A stretch of DNA of 64,000 bases, taken from assembly GCF_032854445.1 (NCBI RefSeq), contig NC_088307.1:20276001-20340000 (forward strand). Direction: 5' to 3'. Positions within the stretch are counted from its first letter, which is position 1, and the number at the start of each line of letters is the position of its first letter. Below the pieces are notes generated by a model. It did not search any database, was not told the DNA's origin, and saw only the letters and a list, made by a program, of their open reading frames with translations. Of this stretch, positions 1 through 11,064 are shown piece after piece. The stretch is from Liolophura sinensis (lineage: Eukaryota > Mollusca > Polyplacophora > Chitonida > Chitonidae). The position numbers and the translations under genes are program-made.

Positions 1-23
1 GGAAAAGGTGACACTTCGTCAGT

Positions 24-68
24 TTAAGTTTCAGTCCTTGATGACACATTAGTATAATCTGTTTGGTG
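24..68 (-). CDS. Possible terminal exon of locus B (weak)
   Basis: On the minus strand an acceptor-like CTCGTTTCAG precedes a 45-nt phase-0 stretch coding HQTDYTNVSSRTET and then TAA. It lies just downstream of the last 54-nt exon at 387, where a final exon would be expected. The pyrimidine tract is poor and no poly(A) signal can be seen because the window ends. It could equally be intronic sequence. Confidence 0.2.
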   Translation of the reverse strand, partial: HQTDYTNVSSRTET

Positions 69-386
69 CTGAAACGAGTTGCTCAGAACACTGACGTCAT
101 CAAGGTGTGCCAAATTACTTGCCATATAATCCCTCGCAACACTAGATCCATAAAGTAGCCGAAAGTTTTTACAGACCCAAATGGCATTCACGCGTTTCAT
201 ACAATTCGTATTTTGTATTGAAAGCAGTTTTCCCACGATCATCTTTATGAACTTTCTCCCGCCAATACCCAGAAGTCATGTCATGTGTGGAAAATCAAAT
301 ATTTCCAGAAACAGCATCCAAACAGTCGTTTATTAGCGACAGGCTAAAAACAATTTTTGACTCCAGAGAAGAAACACTTGTCTTAC

Positions 387-440
387 CTCAGCCTCTCGCT
401 TCTTTCTGAAGATTGCATCATCTTCAATGACGTCAGGTGT
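387..440 (-). CDS. Locus B micro-exon copy 1 (leftmost), 54 nt
   Basis: Phase-0 exon coding TPDVIEDDAIFRKKREAE, with acceptor TTCTTCCCAG and donor GTAAGA. It differs from the array consensus only in the first two residues (TP instead of KH). It contains the furin-type tetrabasic RKKR. Confidence 0.72.
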
Positions 441-883
441 CTGGGAAGAAAACAAAAATTAAAATGATGCATCTCTGACCTTAGTATACCGGTCATCAAT
501 CAACTGATAGGTGAGAGGAAATACTGATATGTCATTGGATGCTGACACAAGAGAGGAAATGCCGACATGTCACGGAAAATAGACACAAGAGAGGAAATAC
601 CACCCGGTCACGGAACGATGACACTAGGGAGAAAAATGCTCAGCCACGTTATATTGATATAAGAGAGGAAATACTGCACAGCAATGGTATATTGACACCA
701 GAAAGGAAACACCGTTAGTCACGGTATTTTAACATCAGAGAGTTCAATGTATATTGACATGAAGCAAAGCAACTCGCCACCAGTTTATGGCTATCAGGAA
801 CGTAACATTTCCGATTTTCTTTATAAAACTGCAGGTAAATAAAAATAAAGTGCAGTTTTCAACGAGCAAGTAATTTGTCTCAC

Positions 884-937
884 CTCAGCCCCTCTCTTCT
901 TTCGGAAGATGGCATAATCCTCAATGACGTCATGTTT
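884..937 (-). CDS. Locus B micro-exon copy 2, 54 nt
   Basis: Phase-0 exon coding KHDVIEDYAIFRKKRGAE, with acceptor TTCTTCCCAG and donor GTGAGA. It carries two replacements against the consensus (D8Y, E16G). RKKR is retained. Confidence 0.75.
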
Positions 938-1377
938 CTGGGAAGAAAACAAAGATTAAAGTGATGCATCCCTGACCTTAGTATACGAGCTGTCAGTCAG
1001 CTGATACAAGAGAGGAAATACCGACATGTCACGGGATGCTGACATAAGAGAAGAAATGCCACCGTGTCACGGAACAATGACCCGAGAGAGGAAATGCCAC
1101 CCAGTCACGGAACGATGACACTAGGGAGAAAAATGCTCAGCCACGGTATATTGGCATCAGGGAGGAAACATTGCTCAGCAACGGTATATTGACACCAGAA
1201 AGGAAACACCCTAAGTCACGGTATTTTAACACCAGAGAGTTCAATGTATATTGACATGAAGCAAGACAACTCGCCACCAGTTTAGGGCTATCAGGGACGT
1301 AACATTTCCAATTTTCTTTATAAAACTGCAGGTAAAAAATAAAATGCTGTTTTCAACGAGCAAATAATTTGTCTCAC

Positions 1378-1431
1378 CTCAGCCTCTCTCTTCTTTCGGA
1401 AGATTGCATCATCCTCGATGACGTCATGTTT
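1378..1431 (-). CDS. Locus B micro-exon copy 3, 54 nt
   Basis: Phase-0 exon coding the consensus KHDVIEDDAIFRKKREAE, with acceptor TTCTTCCCAG and donor GTGAGA. The sequence around it closely matches copy 5, showing that copies were added as two-exon blocks. Confidence 0.76.
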
Positions 1432-1831
1432 CTGGGAAGAAAACAAACATAAATCAACACAAACAAGTGAGGATATACCGACATGTCACTGGATGCTCAC
1501 ACAAGAGATGAAATGCTACCCGGTTACGGAGCGATGACCGAGAGGGGAAATTCCAACCGGTCACGGAACGATGACACCAGGGAGGACAATGCTCAGCCAC
1601 GGTATATTGACATCAGAGAGGAAACATTGCTCATCAACGGTATATTGACACCAGAAAGGACACACTCTCAGTCACGGTATTTTAACACCTCAGAGTTCAA
1701 TGTATACTGACACGAAGCAAAGCAACTCGCCACCAGTTTATGGCTATCAGGGACGTAACATTTCCAATTTTCTTTATAAAAATGAAGGTAAAAAAAAGTG
1801 CTGTTTTTAACGAGCAAGTAATTTGTCTCAC

Positions 1832-1885
1832 CTCAGCCTCTCTCTTCTTTCTGAAGATGGCATCATCCTCAATGACGTCATGTTT
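1832..1885 (-). CDS. Locus B micro-exon copy 4, 54 nt
   Basis: Phase-0 exon coding KHDVIEDDAIFRKKREAE, acceptor TTCTTCCCAG, donor GTGAGA. Its intron sequence matches that of copy 2 about 950 bp away. Confidence 0.76.
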
Positions 1886-2287
1886 CTGGGAAGAAAACAA
1901 AGATTAAAGTGATGCATCTCTGACCTTAGAATACGAGCTGTCAGTCAGCTGATACAAGAGAGGAAATACCGACATGTCACGGGATGCTGACATAAGAGAA
2001 GAAATGCCACCGTGTCACGGAACGATGACACTAGAGAGAAAAATTCTCAGCCACGGTATATTGGCATCAGGGAGGAAACATTGCTCAGCAACGGTATATT
2101 GACACCAGAAAGGACACACTCTCAGTCACGGTATTTTAACACCAGAGAGTTCAATGTATATTGACACGAAGCAAGACAACTCGCCACCAGTTTATGGCTA
2201 TCAGGGACGTAACACTTCCAATTTTCTTTATAAAACTGCAGGTAAAAAATAAAGTGCTGTTTTCAACGAGCAAGTAATTTGTCTCAC

Positions 2288-2341
2288 CTCAGCCTCTCTC
2301 TTCTTTCGGAAGATTGCATAATCCTCAATGACGTCATGTTT
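2288..2341 (-). CDS. Locus B micro-exon copy 5, 54 nt
   Basis: Phase-0 exon coding KHDVIEDYAIFRKKREAE (D8Y as in copy 2). The acceptor TTTTCTTCCAG is one base shorter than in the other copies but intact. The donor is GTGAGA. Confidence 0.75.
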
Positions 2342-2743
2342 CTGGAAGAAAACAAACATAAATCAACACAAACAAGTGAGGATATACCGAAATGTCACTG
2401 GATGCTCACACAAAAGATGAAACGCTACCCGGTTACGGAGCGATGACCGAGAGGGGGAAATTCCAACCGGTCACGGAACGATGACACCAGGGAGGACAAT
2501 GCTCAGCCACGGTATATTGACATCAGAGAGGAAACATTGCTCATCAACGGTATATTGACACCAGAAAGGAAATACCCTCAGTCACGGTATTTTAACACCT
2601 CAGAGTTCAATATATACTGACACGAAGCAAAGCAACTCGCCACCAGTTTATGGCTATCAGGGACGTAACATTTCCAATTTTCTTTATAAAAATGAAGGTA
2701 AAAAATAAAGTGCTGTTTTTAACGAGCAAGTAGTTTGTCTCAC

Positions 2744-2797
2744 CTCAGCCTCTCGCTTCTTTCTGAAGATGGCATCATCCTCAATGACGTCATGTTT
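2744..2797 (-). CDS. Locus B micro-exon copy 6, 54 nt
   Basis: Phase-0 exon coding the consensus KHDVIEDDAIFRKKREAE, acceptor TTCTTCCCAG, donor GTGAGA. Confidence 0.76.
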
Positions 2798-3083
2798 CTG
2801 GGAAGAAAACAAAGATGAAAATGATGCATCTCTGACCTTAGTATATGAGGTGTCAGTCAGCTGATACAAGAGAGGAAATACCGACATGTCACGGAACGAT
2901 GACACCAGAGAGAAAACACTTGCCAGCCTCGGTATATTGACACCAGAGAGGAAACACATCTCAGTCACGGTATATCAACAACAAAGAGTTCAATGTCTGT
3001 TGACATGAAGCAGGACGAATTCTTTCAGACAAATACAGATTAGGAAAAAAGTTATGTTCTAATGAGCAAATAATTCATTGCAC

Positions 3084-3143
3084 CTCAGTCTCAGCCTCTC
3101 GCTTCTTTCTGAAGATTACATTATCCTCAATAACGCCAGGTTT
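3084..3143 (-). CDS. Locus B micro-exon copy 7, 60 nt variant
   Basis: Phase-0 exon coding KPGVIEDNVIFRKKREAETE. It is six nucleotides longer than the others because of a duplicated CTGAGA-like 3' end, so the frame is preserved. The donor GTGCAA is weaker than in the array core. Confidence 0.66.
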
Positions 3144-3204
3144 CTGGGAAAAATCAAACGGAAAAGTGGGACATGTATGCAATAAACCAACAATGCATAC
3201 TGGC

Positions 3205-3260
3205 GAATGAATGAATGAATGTTTATGGCTTTACGGAACGTCGGCAATATTCCAGTTATG
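3205..3260. repeat. GAATGAATG-headed interspersed repeat fragment
   Basis: A short GAATGAATGAATG run is followed by 'TTTATGGCTTTACGG' and 'GCAATATTCCAG'. This resembles a common molluscan interspersed repeat known to me by style. A related piece lies near 30,370. It has no coding content. Confidence 0.35.
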
Positions 3261-4150
3261 TTGTACTAAGAAAATGCCTGCACATTCTCTCTATTTCTGA
3301 TACATGGGTGTATAAATTACCACGTCGAACAGTCCTATGTGGATCTAGGGCACCATATTTGACGTTTCTGGAAAATGTCGCTGAGCTTAGAACATTTTAT
3401 TAACTTATTTGACACTAATTGTTTTCAGAAAATTCCAAAATGTTCTTCTATGGACACAAAAGTCTTGCATTGTGTCTTAGTCTGTGTCCATAGGTGGCCA
3501 GTTTAAAAAGCGTTCTGTATTTTCTACCCATTGTCATTGATTTACAAGGCAATAAAACAGAATTTATAAGGATTTGATAAGTTTATAGTCTTTATTCTGT
3601 ATGCTGTGTACATCACATGTGCTTTAATGGTCATATTAATGTGTTGGTTGTTGTCCTGTGTAAAGCAGACATAAAGACAAAGAGTTAAATTTTAATTTCA
3701 CTTGTCATCGGGTTGGAACTAAACTGATAGCTTCGGAGACCGTGTTTCTTTCACAGATCTCTATTCGAAATGAAAAGTGCCAATTTATTTGGACTGCATA
3801 AATGTTTTGAATTTGGTTTCGCGTTTCAAGCAACTTTACTGTACATAACTGACCGAAACAAACTACGTAGAAATCGAGATGATTCCTGATGTCAGTGTAT
3901 GTCATAAGAGCTTTCAGTCAAAACTGGACAATGCGCAAAGCAAAACACTTGCGGAAAAATCATGATGTGTGTTTATTGTTGCCATTCGCTTTAGGCGTTT
4001 GATCTCGGTTTATACACCTAGTAAGCGGTAACATACCTAAAGCTGTCATGTGTATTACATGTGTGTTACCGTTAACCAGGTGTATAACCGCAATCAAACA
4101 TCTCCAGCTTAGGTGATAACCTTTACTTAGTAAACCAGCCGTCAATCATC
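3261..4150. other. Intron of locus B without recognised features
   Basis: About 900 bp of AT-rich sequence between micro-exons. Short open stretches on either strand have no homology I recognise and no splice framing. Confidence 0.4.
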
Positions 4151-5000
4151 TGACACATCAGAGGAAATGCCGACCTATAATGGGATGCTGACGCTATAGC
4201 AGAAATACCGCACAGCCACGGTATATTGACATCAGAGAGGAAACACTGCTCAGTGACGGTATATTGACATCAGAGCAGAAACGCTGCTCAGCCACTGTAC
4301 TCTGACACAAGAAATGAAAGGCCTCCATGTCACTTGTCACCGATACCAGAGAGGAAAGGCCGCCCTGTCACGGTATACTGGCACCAGAGAGAAAGCACCG
4401 CTCAGCCACGACAAGCTGACACTGGAGAGAAAACACCGTCAAACGAGCCCTCAATGTATTCTGACTTGAAAGCGGATAACCCACAAACAGTATATGGCGG
4501 TGAGACAGAACATTTTTCGAATTTCATTGGAAGGATTCCAGTAAAGAATGAGGTGCTGTTTAAATGAGAATGTAATATCGCACCCCTGCCACTCGTTTCG
4601 TTCTGAAGACTGCATCACCCTCAGGAACATCAGGTTTCTGGGTAGAAAAGATGGAGAAAATGATTATCCTATGCGTTAAGCAGTAGTTAATATCACAGAC
4701 GTCACAGAAATACTGAAAGCCTAGTGGAGTCAACAACAATTCATTTATTTTACGTATACACAGGTATTTGACTGGTCATAGTATACGGACACCGGACAGG
4801 ACACCCTCGGTCAAAGACATTACATTGACACTCCATCCAGACAGGGTTTTGTGCCATTAGTCAGGAAAATCCGCACACTTAGCTCAGGGTACAATAACAC
4901 AGTTAGTCACGGCAAACTGACAATAAACTGGACAAATCCGCCCACTCAGGGTAAACTGCAATAAGCTGTACACCACGTCCACAGACAGGAAACAAGGCTC
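4150..5000. repeat. Degenerate minisatellite related to the locus B introns
   Basis: Repeats of 'ACGGTATATTGACATCAGAG' type, with a spacing of roughly 35-45 bp, are clear to about 4,450. They continue in decayed form around the 4,584 exon to about 5,000. Confidence 0.6.
4584..4637 (-). CDS. Locus B micro-exon, diverged copy, 54 nt
   Basis: Phase-0 exon coding KPDVPEGDAVFRTKRVAG, alignable residue by residue to the array exon. The basic site is reduced to RTKR, which still has R at P4 and KR at P2-P1. The acceptor is ACCCAG and the donor GTGCGA is weak. It may be rarely used or decaying. Confidence 0.58.
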
Positions 5001-5666
5001 CATCTACATCATACAAAAAGCATACGATAGCCTCCTAGGCATGGTGTACTTACACTAGACACTATTGTCTCTATCATATGCACAGATCTCAATGTGTCCC
5101 TACCCCAGGTGTGAAGGGACAGCAGAGACCACAGTGTGTCTCTGCTAAAGATGTGGCAATGGAGGTACAACACAGCTTTTACATTGACTCAACAACAGGT
5201 GTGGATGTGCAGAGTGAGATCAGAGAGAGTGTCTCTACCTCAGGTTTGGAGGTACATCGCAAATTACATGTGAGACAGGGTCGGAGGTACAGCATAGACC
5301 TTGTGAATCTCTAGAACAGCTGTGAAGGCACAGCAGAGATCTCAGTCTGACTAAGACACGAGCGGAGCCCGGTGTCTGTATACTATGAGCAGTCAAAGAC
5401 TTGTGTTACTAAATTTTTTATCACTTAATTCGCACTAAGTACAACAAAGGTATCAACTCGTCTCTACCAATGATGTGAAGATACAAGAGAGATCCCAGTC
5501 CGACTACCACACGGGCGGAGGTACAGCGCAAATCTGAGTAAGTACGTACAAGAAATTCAACAATTGCAAGTACCTACAGACGTACCCTGTTGGTGGTATT
5601 TACGTTCCAACCCCTCCTTACACTGCATGTAGTAGTGCTGCTGTGGTAGAGTGTAATTTAACTTAC

Positions 5667-5720
5667 ATTTCCGTTTCTTTTCTTCCTTAATATCAAGTCT
5701 TCCACCGTTACGACAGGTTT
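5667..5720 (-). CDS. Locus B micro-exon, diverged copy, 54 nt
   Basis: Phase-0 exon coding KPVVTVEDLILRKKRNGN, with acceptor CTTTTGCACAG and a strong donor GTAAGT. It keeps the length, phase, acidic core and RKKR of the array exon despite substantial divergence, which supports coding function. Confidence 0.7.
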
Positions 5721-5936
5721 CTGTGCAAAAGAGTGAACTTAGTGTATAGATTTCTTGTCGGAAAATCTGACTTCAACTAACATATTCTATTTGGACTTTG
5801 GCTTATACTTCGAGGTTTGTTAACATGGTCGTGTAACAGGCTGTTTTCCTGTTAATCACAATGTCACAACATAAATGTAACTTTCAATCTATAGCAAGCG
5901 TTGACAATATAATTAAAGACTTACAACACATAGAGT

Positions 5937-6200
5937 AAATCCAGAGCAGCAACGACAGTGTGATAGTTGGCAAATGGCCAATCATAACCGGTCAAGTATG
6001 GCCGCTTGCCAATTTACCTAAGTTAGGGTCTTATTCCAACTGTTCATTTAAATGCATGAATTGTAGCAAATCGCACGCCTCCTAGCTCCATGGCTTAAGC
6101 AGAATTAGGTATAAAATACAGTAATGTTTATTAGACGTTACTAGTATTAAATTACCGGTAATCAAAATGTTGTGTTGTCATCATATTTAAAATACAATCA
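5937..6200 (+). repeat. Interspersed repeat family R1, copy 1
   Basis: Starts with an 'AGAGCAGCAACGACAGTGTG'-like segment, then 'CAAATGGCC..GTAACCGG', 'AGTTAGG', 'CATGGCTTAAG' and ends near 'TCATATTTAA'. The same order of blocks recurs at 9,830, 21,375, 46,215, 46,530 and elsewhere in the window. No coding capacity is seen. Confidence 0.7.
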
Positions 6201-6510
6201 CCATCAAAGACATACATGTACAAAGACAGACAGCGAATACATTAATGCTGCTATTTCGTAGTCCATCATTTCATGTGTACGACATTTTCGTTCCCAGAGT
6301 TAACTAAGATTTGGAATTAACTTGATTCCGGACCCTGTTTCCCTTAATCACGTTACTGGCTTGTAATAGGATCAAGCCACATGGTTTTGGTAGGCTCTGT
6401 TTTTTTTATTCTACAACTAAGTTCTCTTAACGAGAAAAGCATTAAATTTGGAATTTCTTAGTCCATCATTTCAATTAGGACAATGTCGTCCAAAGAGAGA
6501 ACTGTCTCAC

Positions 6511-6550
6511 CTCAGCCATGAGCCACTATATCTTGAATAACTACATAACT
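6511..6550 (-). pseudogene. Decayed micro-exon remnant of locus B
   Basis: The minus strand shows acceptor CTGTAACAG, 40 nt and donor GTGAGA. The first residues (SYVVIQDIV) resemble the 28,719 exon of locus A. The length is not a multiple of three, and phase-0 reading hits TGA at the end, as expected from a two-base deletion near CATGGCTGAG. It is most likely an inactivated exon. Confidence 0.4.
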
Positions 6551-7059
6551 CTGTTACAGAAGAATGAAACGATTTTTAAGGAAAGTCTGACGTCCATGCA
6601 AGGTTATGAGCAAAGAACAAACGCTCAGAATGCAATGAAACATTTCATGTATATTTTTTTTTTCAGGATAATGTTGCTTCAATGTTTGTCATTACACATC
6701 ATCACACTTTGCCTATCACGGGACACTCTACCATCAGTTGATGTCTTACTTGGCTGACAGTTTTCGTGGTAATTTGAAGAGTTGGTCAATATATGAATGA
6801 TCTGAAATATTTACAAATCGTCATACTACACGTATAGCTCAAAGAGCACAAGTTTTCTGTGTACACGTTTGCTATAAAGTTTTTGTCATACAGTTGGCGC
6901 ATCCGTGATCTAGAGGACATTGCTGGGGACATTGTTGACTGGCTATGACGTTGGAATATTCTCTGAGTTAACTGGCTTATTGAGGTAAAGACTGTTTTTG
7001 TGTTTTATCGCATTTTATTTCTTAGAAAATCCACCAGAAGAACCATGTTACATTTGTGA

Positions 7060-7565
7060 CGGGTGCTCTATTCCCATCACATTGTCCTCACCAACGATAA
7101 ACCCCTGATACCACAATGTACAAAAATAGGCGTCAGTGGAGATCAGATAACAAAGCACAGACAAAGAGGAGTCACTGGAGTTAAAGTAACAGAATGTACA
7201 AAGAAACGGGCGTCAGTAGAGTTCAGATAACAGAATGTACAAAGAAAGAAGTTTCAACATAGGTCAGATAAAAGAATGCCTATAGAGACAGGCGTCAGTG
7301 GAATCCACATAACAGAATGTACAAAGAGACAGGCATCAGTGGAGTTCAGGTAAGAGAATGTATAAAGAAAGAAGATTCAGGGGAGCTCAGATAACATAAT
7401 GTACACACAGTGAGGTTTCAGTGCAATTCAGCCAACAAAATGTAAGAACAAATAGGTGTCCGTAGAGTTCATATTAAGAAATTCAATTTACAAATAAAGA
7501 AGCTTCACTGGGGTTCAGATGACAGAATGTACAAACAAGTATGCATCAATGAAGTTAAAAATATT
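7060..7565. repeat. Degenerate tandem repeat, period about 48-50 bp
   Basis: Repeated 'CAGATAACAGAATGTACAAA' blocks separated by 'GGCGTCAGTGGAG'-like sequence. At least eight imperfect units lie next to the 89-bp satellite. Confidence 0.65.
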
Positions 7566-9350
7566 AATGGTCAAAAACCTCACACGAAAGATGCATCAAA
7601 AGTTTGTGGTGCTTGATGGTAACATCCTTTATTGTTTATTCTGCGGTGTGTAACAAAACGTGAAAACCTCACACGAAAGATGAGTCAAAAGTTTGTGGTG
7701 CTTGTTGATAACGTCTTTAATTGTTTATTCTGTGGTGTGTAACAAAGGATGAAAACTTCACGCGAAAGATGCATCAAAAGTTTGTGGTGCTTGTTGATAA
7801 CGTCCTTAATTGTTTATTCTGTGGTGTGTAACAAAAGATGAAAACCTCACACGAAAGATGCATCAAAAGTTTGTGGTGCTTGATGGTAACATTCTTTATT
7901 ATTTATTCTGCGGTGTGTAACAAAACGTGAAAACCTCACACGAAAGATGAGTCAAAAGTTTGTGGTGCTTGTTGATAACGTCTTTAATTGTTTATTCTGT
8001 GGTGTGTAACAAAGGATGAAAACCTCACACGAAAGATACATCAAAAGTTTGTGGTGCTTGATGGTAACATTCTTTATTATTTATTCTGCGGTGTGTAACA
8101 AAACGTGAAAACCTCACACGAAAGATGAGTCAAAAGTTTGTGGTGCTTGTTGATAACGTCTTTAATTGTTTATTCTGTGGTGTGTAACAAAGGATGAAAA
8201 CCTCACACGAAAGATACATCAAAAGTTTGTGGTGCTTGATGGTAACATTCTTTATTATTTATTCTGCGGTGTGTAACAAAACGTGAAAACCTCACACGAA
8301 AGATGAGTCAAAAGTTTGTGGTGCTTGTTGATAACGTCTTTAATTGTTTATTCTGTGGTGTGTAACAAAGGATGAAAACCTCACACGAAAGATACATCAA
8401 AAGTTTGTGGTGCTTGATGGTAACATTCTTTATTATTTATTCTGCGGTGTGTAACAAAACGTGAAAACCTCACACGAAAGATGAGTCAAAAGTTTGTGGT
8501 GCTTGTTGATAACGTCTTTAATTGTTTATTCTGTGGTGTGTAACAAAGGATGAAAACCTCACACGAAAGATACATCAAAAGTTTGTGGTGCTTGATGGTA
8601 ACATTCTTTATTATTTATTCTGAGGTGTGTAACAAAACGTGAAAACCTCACACGAAAGATGCATCAAAAGTCTGTACTGCTTGATGATAACGTCTTTAAT
8701 TGTTTATTCTGTGGTGTGTAACAAAACGTGAAAACTTCACGCGAAAGATGCATCAAAAGTTTGTGGTGCTTGTTGATAACGTCTTTAATTGTTTATTCTG
8801 TGGTGTGTAACAAAGGATGAAAACCTCACACGAAAGATGCATCAAAAGTTTGTGGTGCTTGATGGTAACATTCTTTATTATTTATTCTGCGGTGTGTAAC
8901 AAAACGTGAAAACCTCACACGAAAGATGCATCAAAAGTTTGTGGTGCTTGTTGATAACGTCTTTAATTGTTTATTCTGTGGTGTGTAACAAAGGATGAAA
9001 ACTTCACGCGAAAGATGCATCAAAAGTTTGTGGTGCTTGTTGATAACGTCCTTAATTGTTTATTCTGTGGTGTGTAACAAAAGATGAAAACCTCACACGA
9101 AAGATGCATCAAAAGTCTGTGCTGCTTGATGGTAACATTCTTTTATTGTTTATTCTGTGGTGTGTAATAAAACATGAAAACCTCACACGAAAGATGTGTC
9201 AAAAGTTTGTGGTGCTTGTTGATAACGTCTTTAATTGTTTATTCTGTGGTCTGTAACAAACGATGAAAACCTCACACGAAAGATGCGTCATAACGTTGTG
9301 GTGCTTGATGGTAACATCTCTTACTGTTTGTTCTGTGGTGTGTAACAAAA
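7566..9350. repeat. 89-bp satellite with 178-bp higher-order repeat
   Basis: About 20 head-to-tail units begin 'GAAAACCTCACACGAAAGAT' and end 'GTGTGTAACAAA'. Between about 7,680 and 8,640 two alternating 89-bp variants (GAGTC/TTGTTG and ACATC/TTGATGG types) form a 178-bp period. The GAGTC anchor recurs at 7,949, 8,127 and 8,305. It lies in the large first intron of locus B. Confidence 0.9.
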
Positions 9351-9827
9351 GAAATACGATCACTAAGAGACATCACAACAATACTAACGCATGTGCAGTG
9401 GTGCTGTTAAAGCAAAGAATGGCACAGTGTGGTATTAAAAAGCCCGTTCTTGTTTCTTTCTTGGTTGTAATGAGCTAATGGTAGAATATATTAAGAGACC
9501 GTAACGGGTATTAGAATCTCCACAATGATATCTTGCCTTTTGTAGAAAACACCCAATCTGACTTGAGCCACCTTTAGTACTGCGCTATCTTTTCACACAA
9601 GCAAATCATGGGGGAGGTGGTATTTTCCCCAAACGTTGTGTTTTTGCGTTGTGTTTGTTATTGTGTTAATGTCACATTTTAAAAATTTTAGTTTGGCCAG
9701 TCGGTTAATGCAGCACACACGCTTTATCCAACATTTTCTGCTCAAATAATTTTTTATCTAAGACTGTCTATCACAATCTAGTTTAATATAATATAATTTA
9801 AGACGTACAGCATAGGCCTAGGGAGAA

Positions 9828-10110
9828 AGACCAGGTCAGCAACGACAGTGTGATAGCTGGCAAATAGTCACATGTAATTGGTGAAATACCGCCTCTTGTC
9901 AGTTTACCTCAGTTAGGTCTTTATTCTAACTGTTTATGTAAATGCATAAATGGTAGCAATTAGCACGCCTCCTATCACCATGGCTTAAGTAGAACTAGGT
10001 GAAAAAAATGCAGTGATGTTAATTGCAGTTTATTAGACGTCACTGGTCTAGAATTTCTCAAAATGCTGTGTTTCTCATCATATTTAACACACAATCACAT
10101 TAAAATTCAG
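9828..10110 (+). repeat. Interspersed repeat family R1, copy 2
   Basis: Same block order as at 5,937: 'AGCAACGACAGTGTGATAGC', 'GTCAGTTTACCTCAGTTAGG', 'CACCATGGCTTAAG', 'TTATTAGACGTCACTGG', 'CTCATCATATTTAA'. It lies about 1 kb downstream of the locus B signal exon. Confidence 0.75.
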
Positions 10111-10359
10111 TCGGTTAGATCGTTATGACAGAAACTAAAAATAAGGTGATTAATAGCTTTAAACCTATTCTAGAAATAAATAGATCAAGTTTATAGTGAC
10201 GCCCATGACCCCGAAGCTGTAACGTCGAGGTTATAATGTGCTATGAGCAATTTTAACAGTTCCCTTTCAGAATTTATTGCCTCAAAACATTGATGAATGC
10301 GTTACACGTACATACTAGACGTGTGTTTTTATGCGTAAAATTTGTTTCTCATATGCTGT

Positions 10360-10548
10360 ATTTTGATTGGTGTTTTACGCCCGTTACGCTCAAGAATGTT
10401 TCACCTATACGATATGGCGACCAGCATTATGTAGAAGGACACCGGGTAGATCTTGTGGGAAACCACCAGGTTGCTGGCAGACCTTCCCACGTACGGCCGG
10501 AGAGGAAACCAGCATGAGCTGGACTTGAATTCACAGCGACCGCATTTA
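10360..10548 (-). mobile_element. tRNA-derived SINE (S1), 5'-truncated
   Basis: Contains the reverse complement of the family 3' end ('ATTGGTGTTTTACG', 'CATTATG') and body ('GCATGAGCTGGACTTGAATT'). The tRNA head is missing. Confidence 0.8.
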
Positions 10549-11064
10549 TACCAGCCGTCAACCAAAATGGACATCCGTGCGACACAGGGACGGTGCCATA
10601 CAACAACTTCTAATAATGATGGAAAAACGCAAGAAATCTAAGGCGTATGGATTAAAACAAGCTCCAGATTGTGTGCCCTGTTAGTGTATGTTTGTGCATG
10701 ATCAAAATATGTATCCCAGTTGGGCAATGAATGGATATGTTTATATATCCAACGAGGCTATGTAATTCCACGCCGTGAACAGACCGCCTCTATTCTGGCT
10801 CTGGCTCTGTGTTAAACGAAATTACCTGTAGACACAGCCAGAGATTCTGGACACTCTGTCCATATTTACCTAACAAGAGAATTATAATCATTGTAAAATT
10901 CAAGCAACAGATAGTCAAAGTTTCTGACAGAACATCTTTGGCACACTAGGTTTTTTTTTAGTAATAGCTGTTCAAAAACTACAGTATTTGCGCAGAAACT
11001 GACGAATATTTACTACTGCACCGATTTGGCTTTACTTGGTGATATAAAGCAGAGAGAGAGTTAC

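Larger units (their letters stand above)
440..3083 (-). repeat. Exon-bearing tandem array with minisatellite introns
   Basis: Units of about 455-495 bp (last spacing 340 bp) each carry one 54-nt exon. Between exons the DNA is made of imperfect subrepeats of roughly 35-45 bp built on 'CACGGTATATTGACA' and 'AGAGAGGAAA'. Copies 2 and 4, and copies 3 and 5, share unit-specific sequence, so the larger repeat spans two exons (about 910-950 bp). Related subrepeats continue at 4,150-4,450. Confidence 0.85.

Noticed and set aside
7566-9350. CRISPR-like array
   Set aside because: The repeats are contiguous 89-bp units without unique spacers, in a eukaryotic intron.
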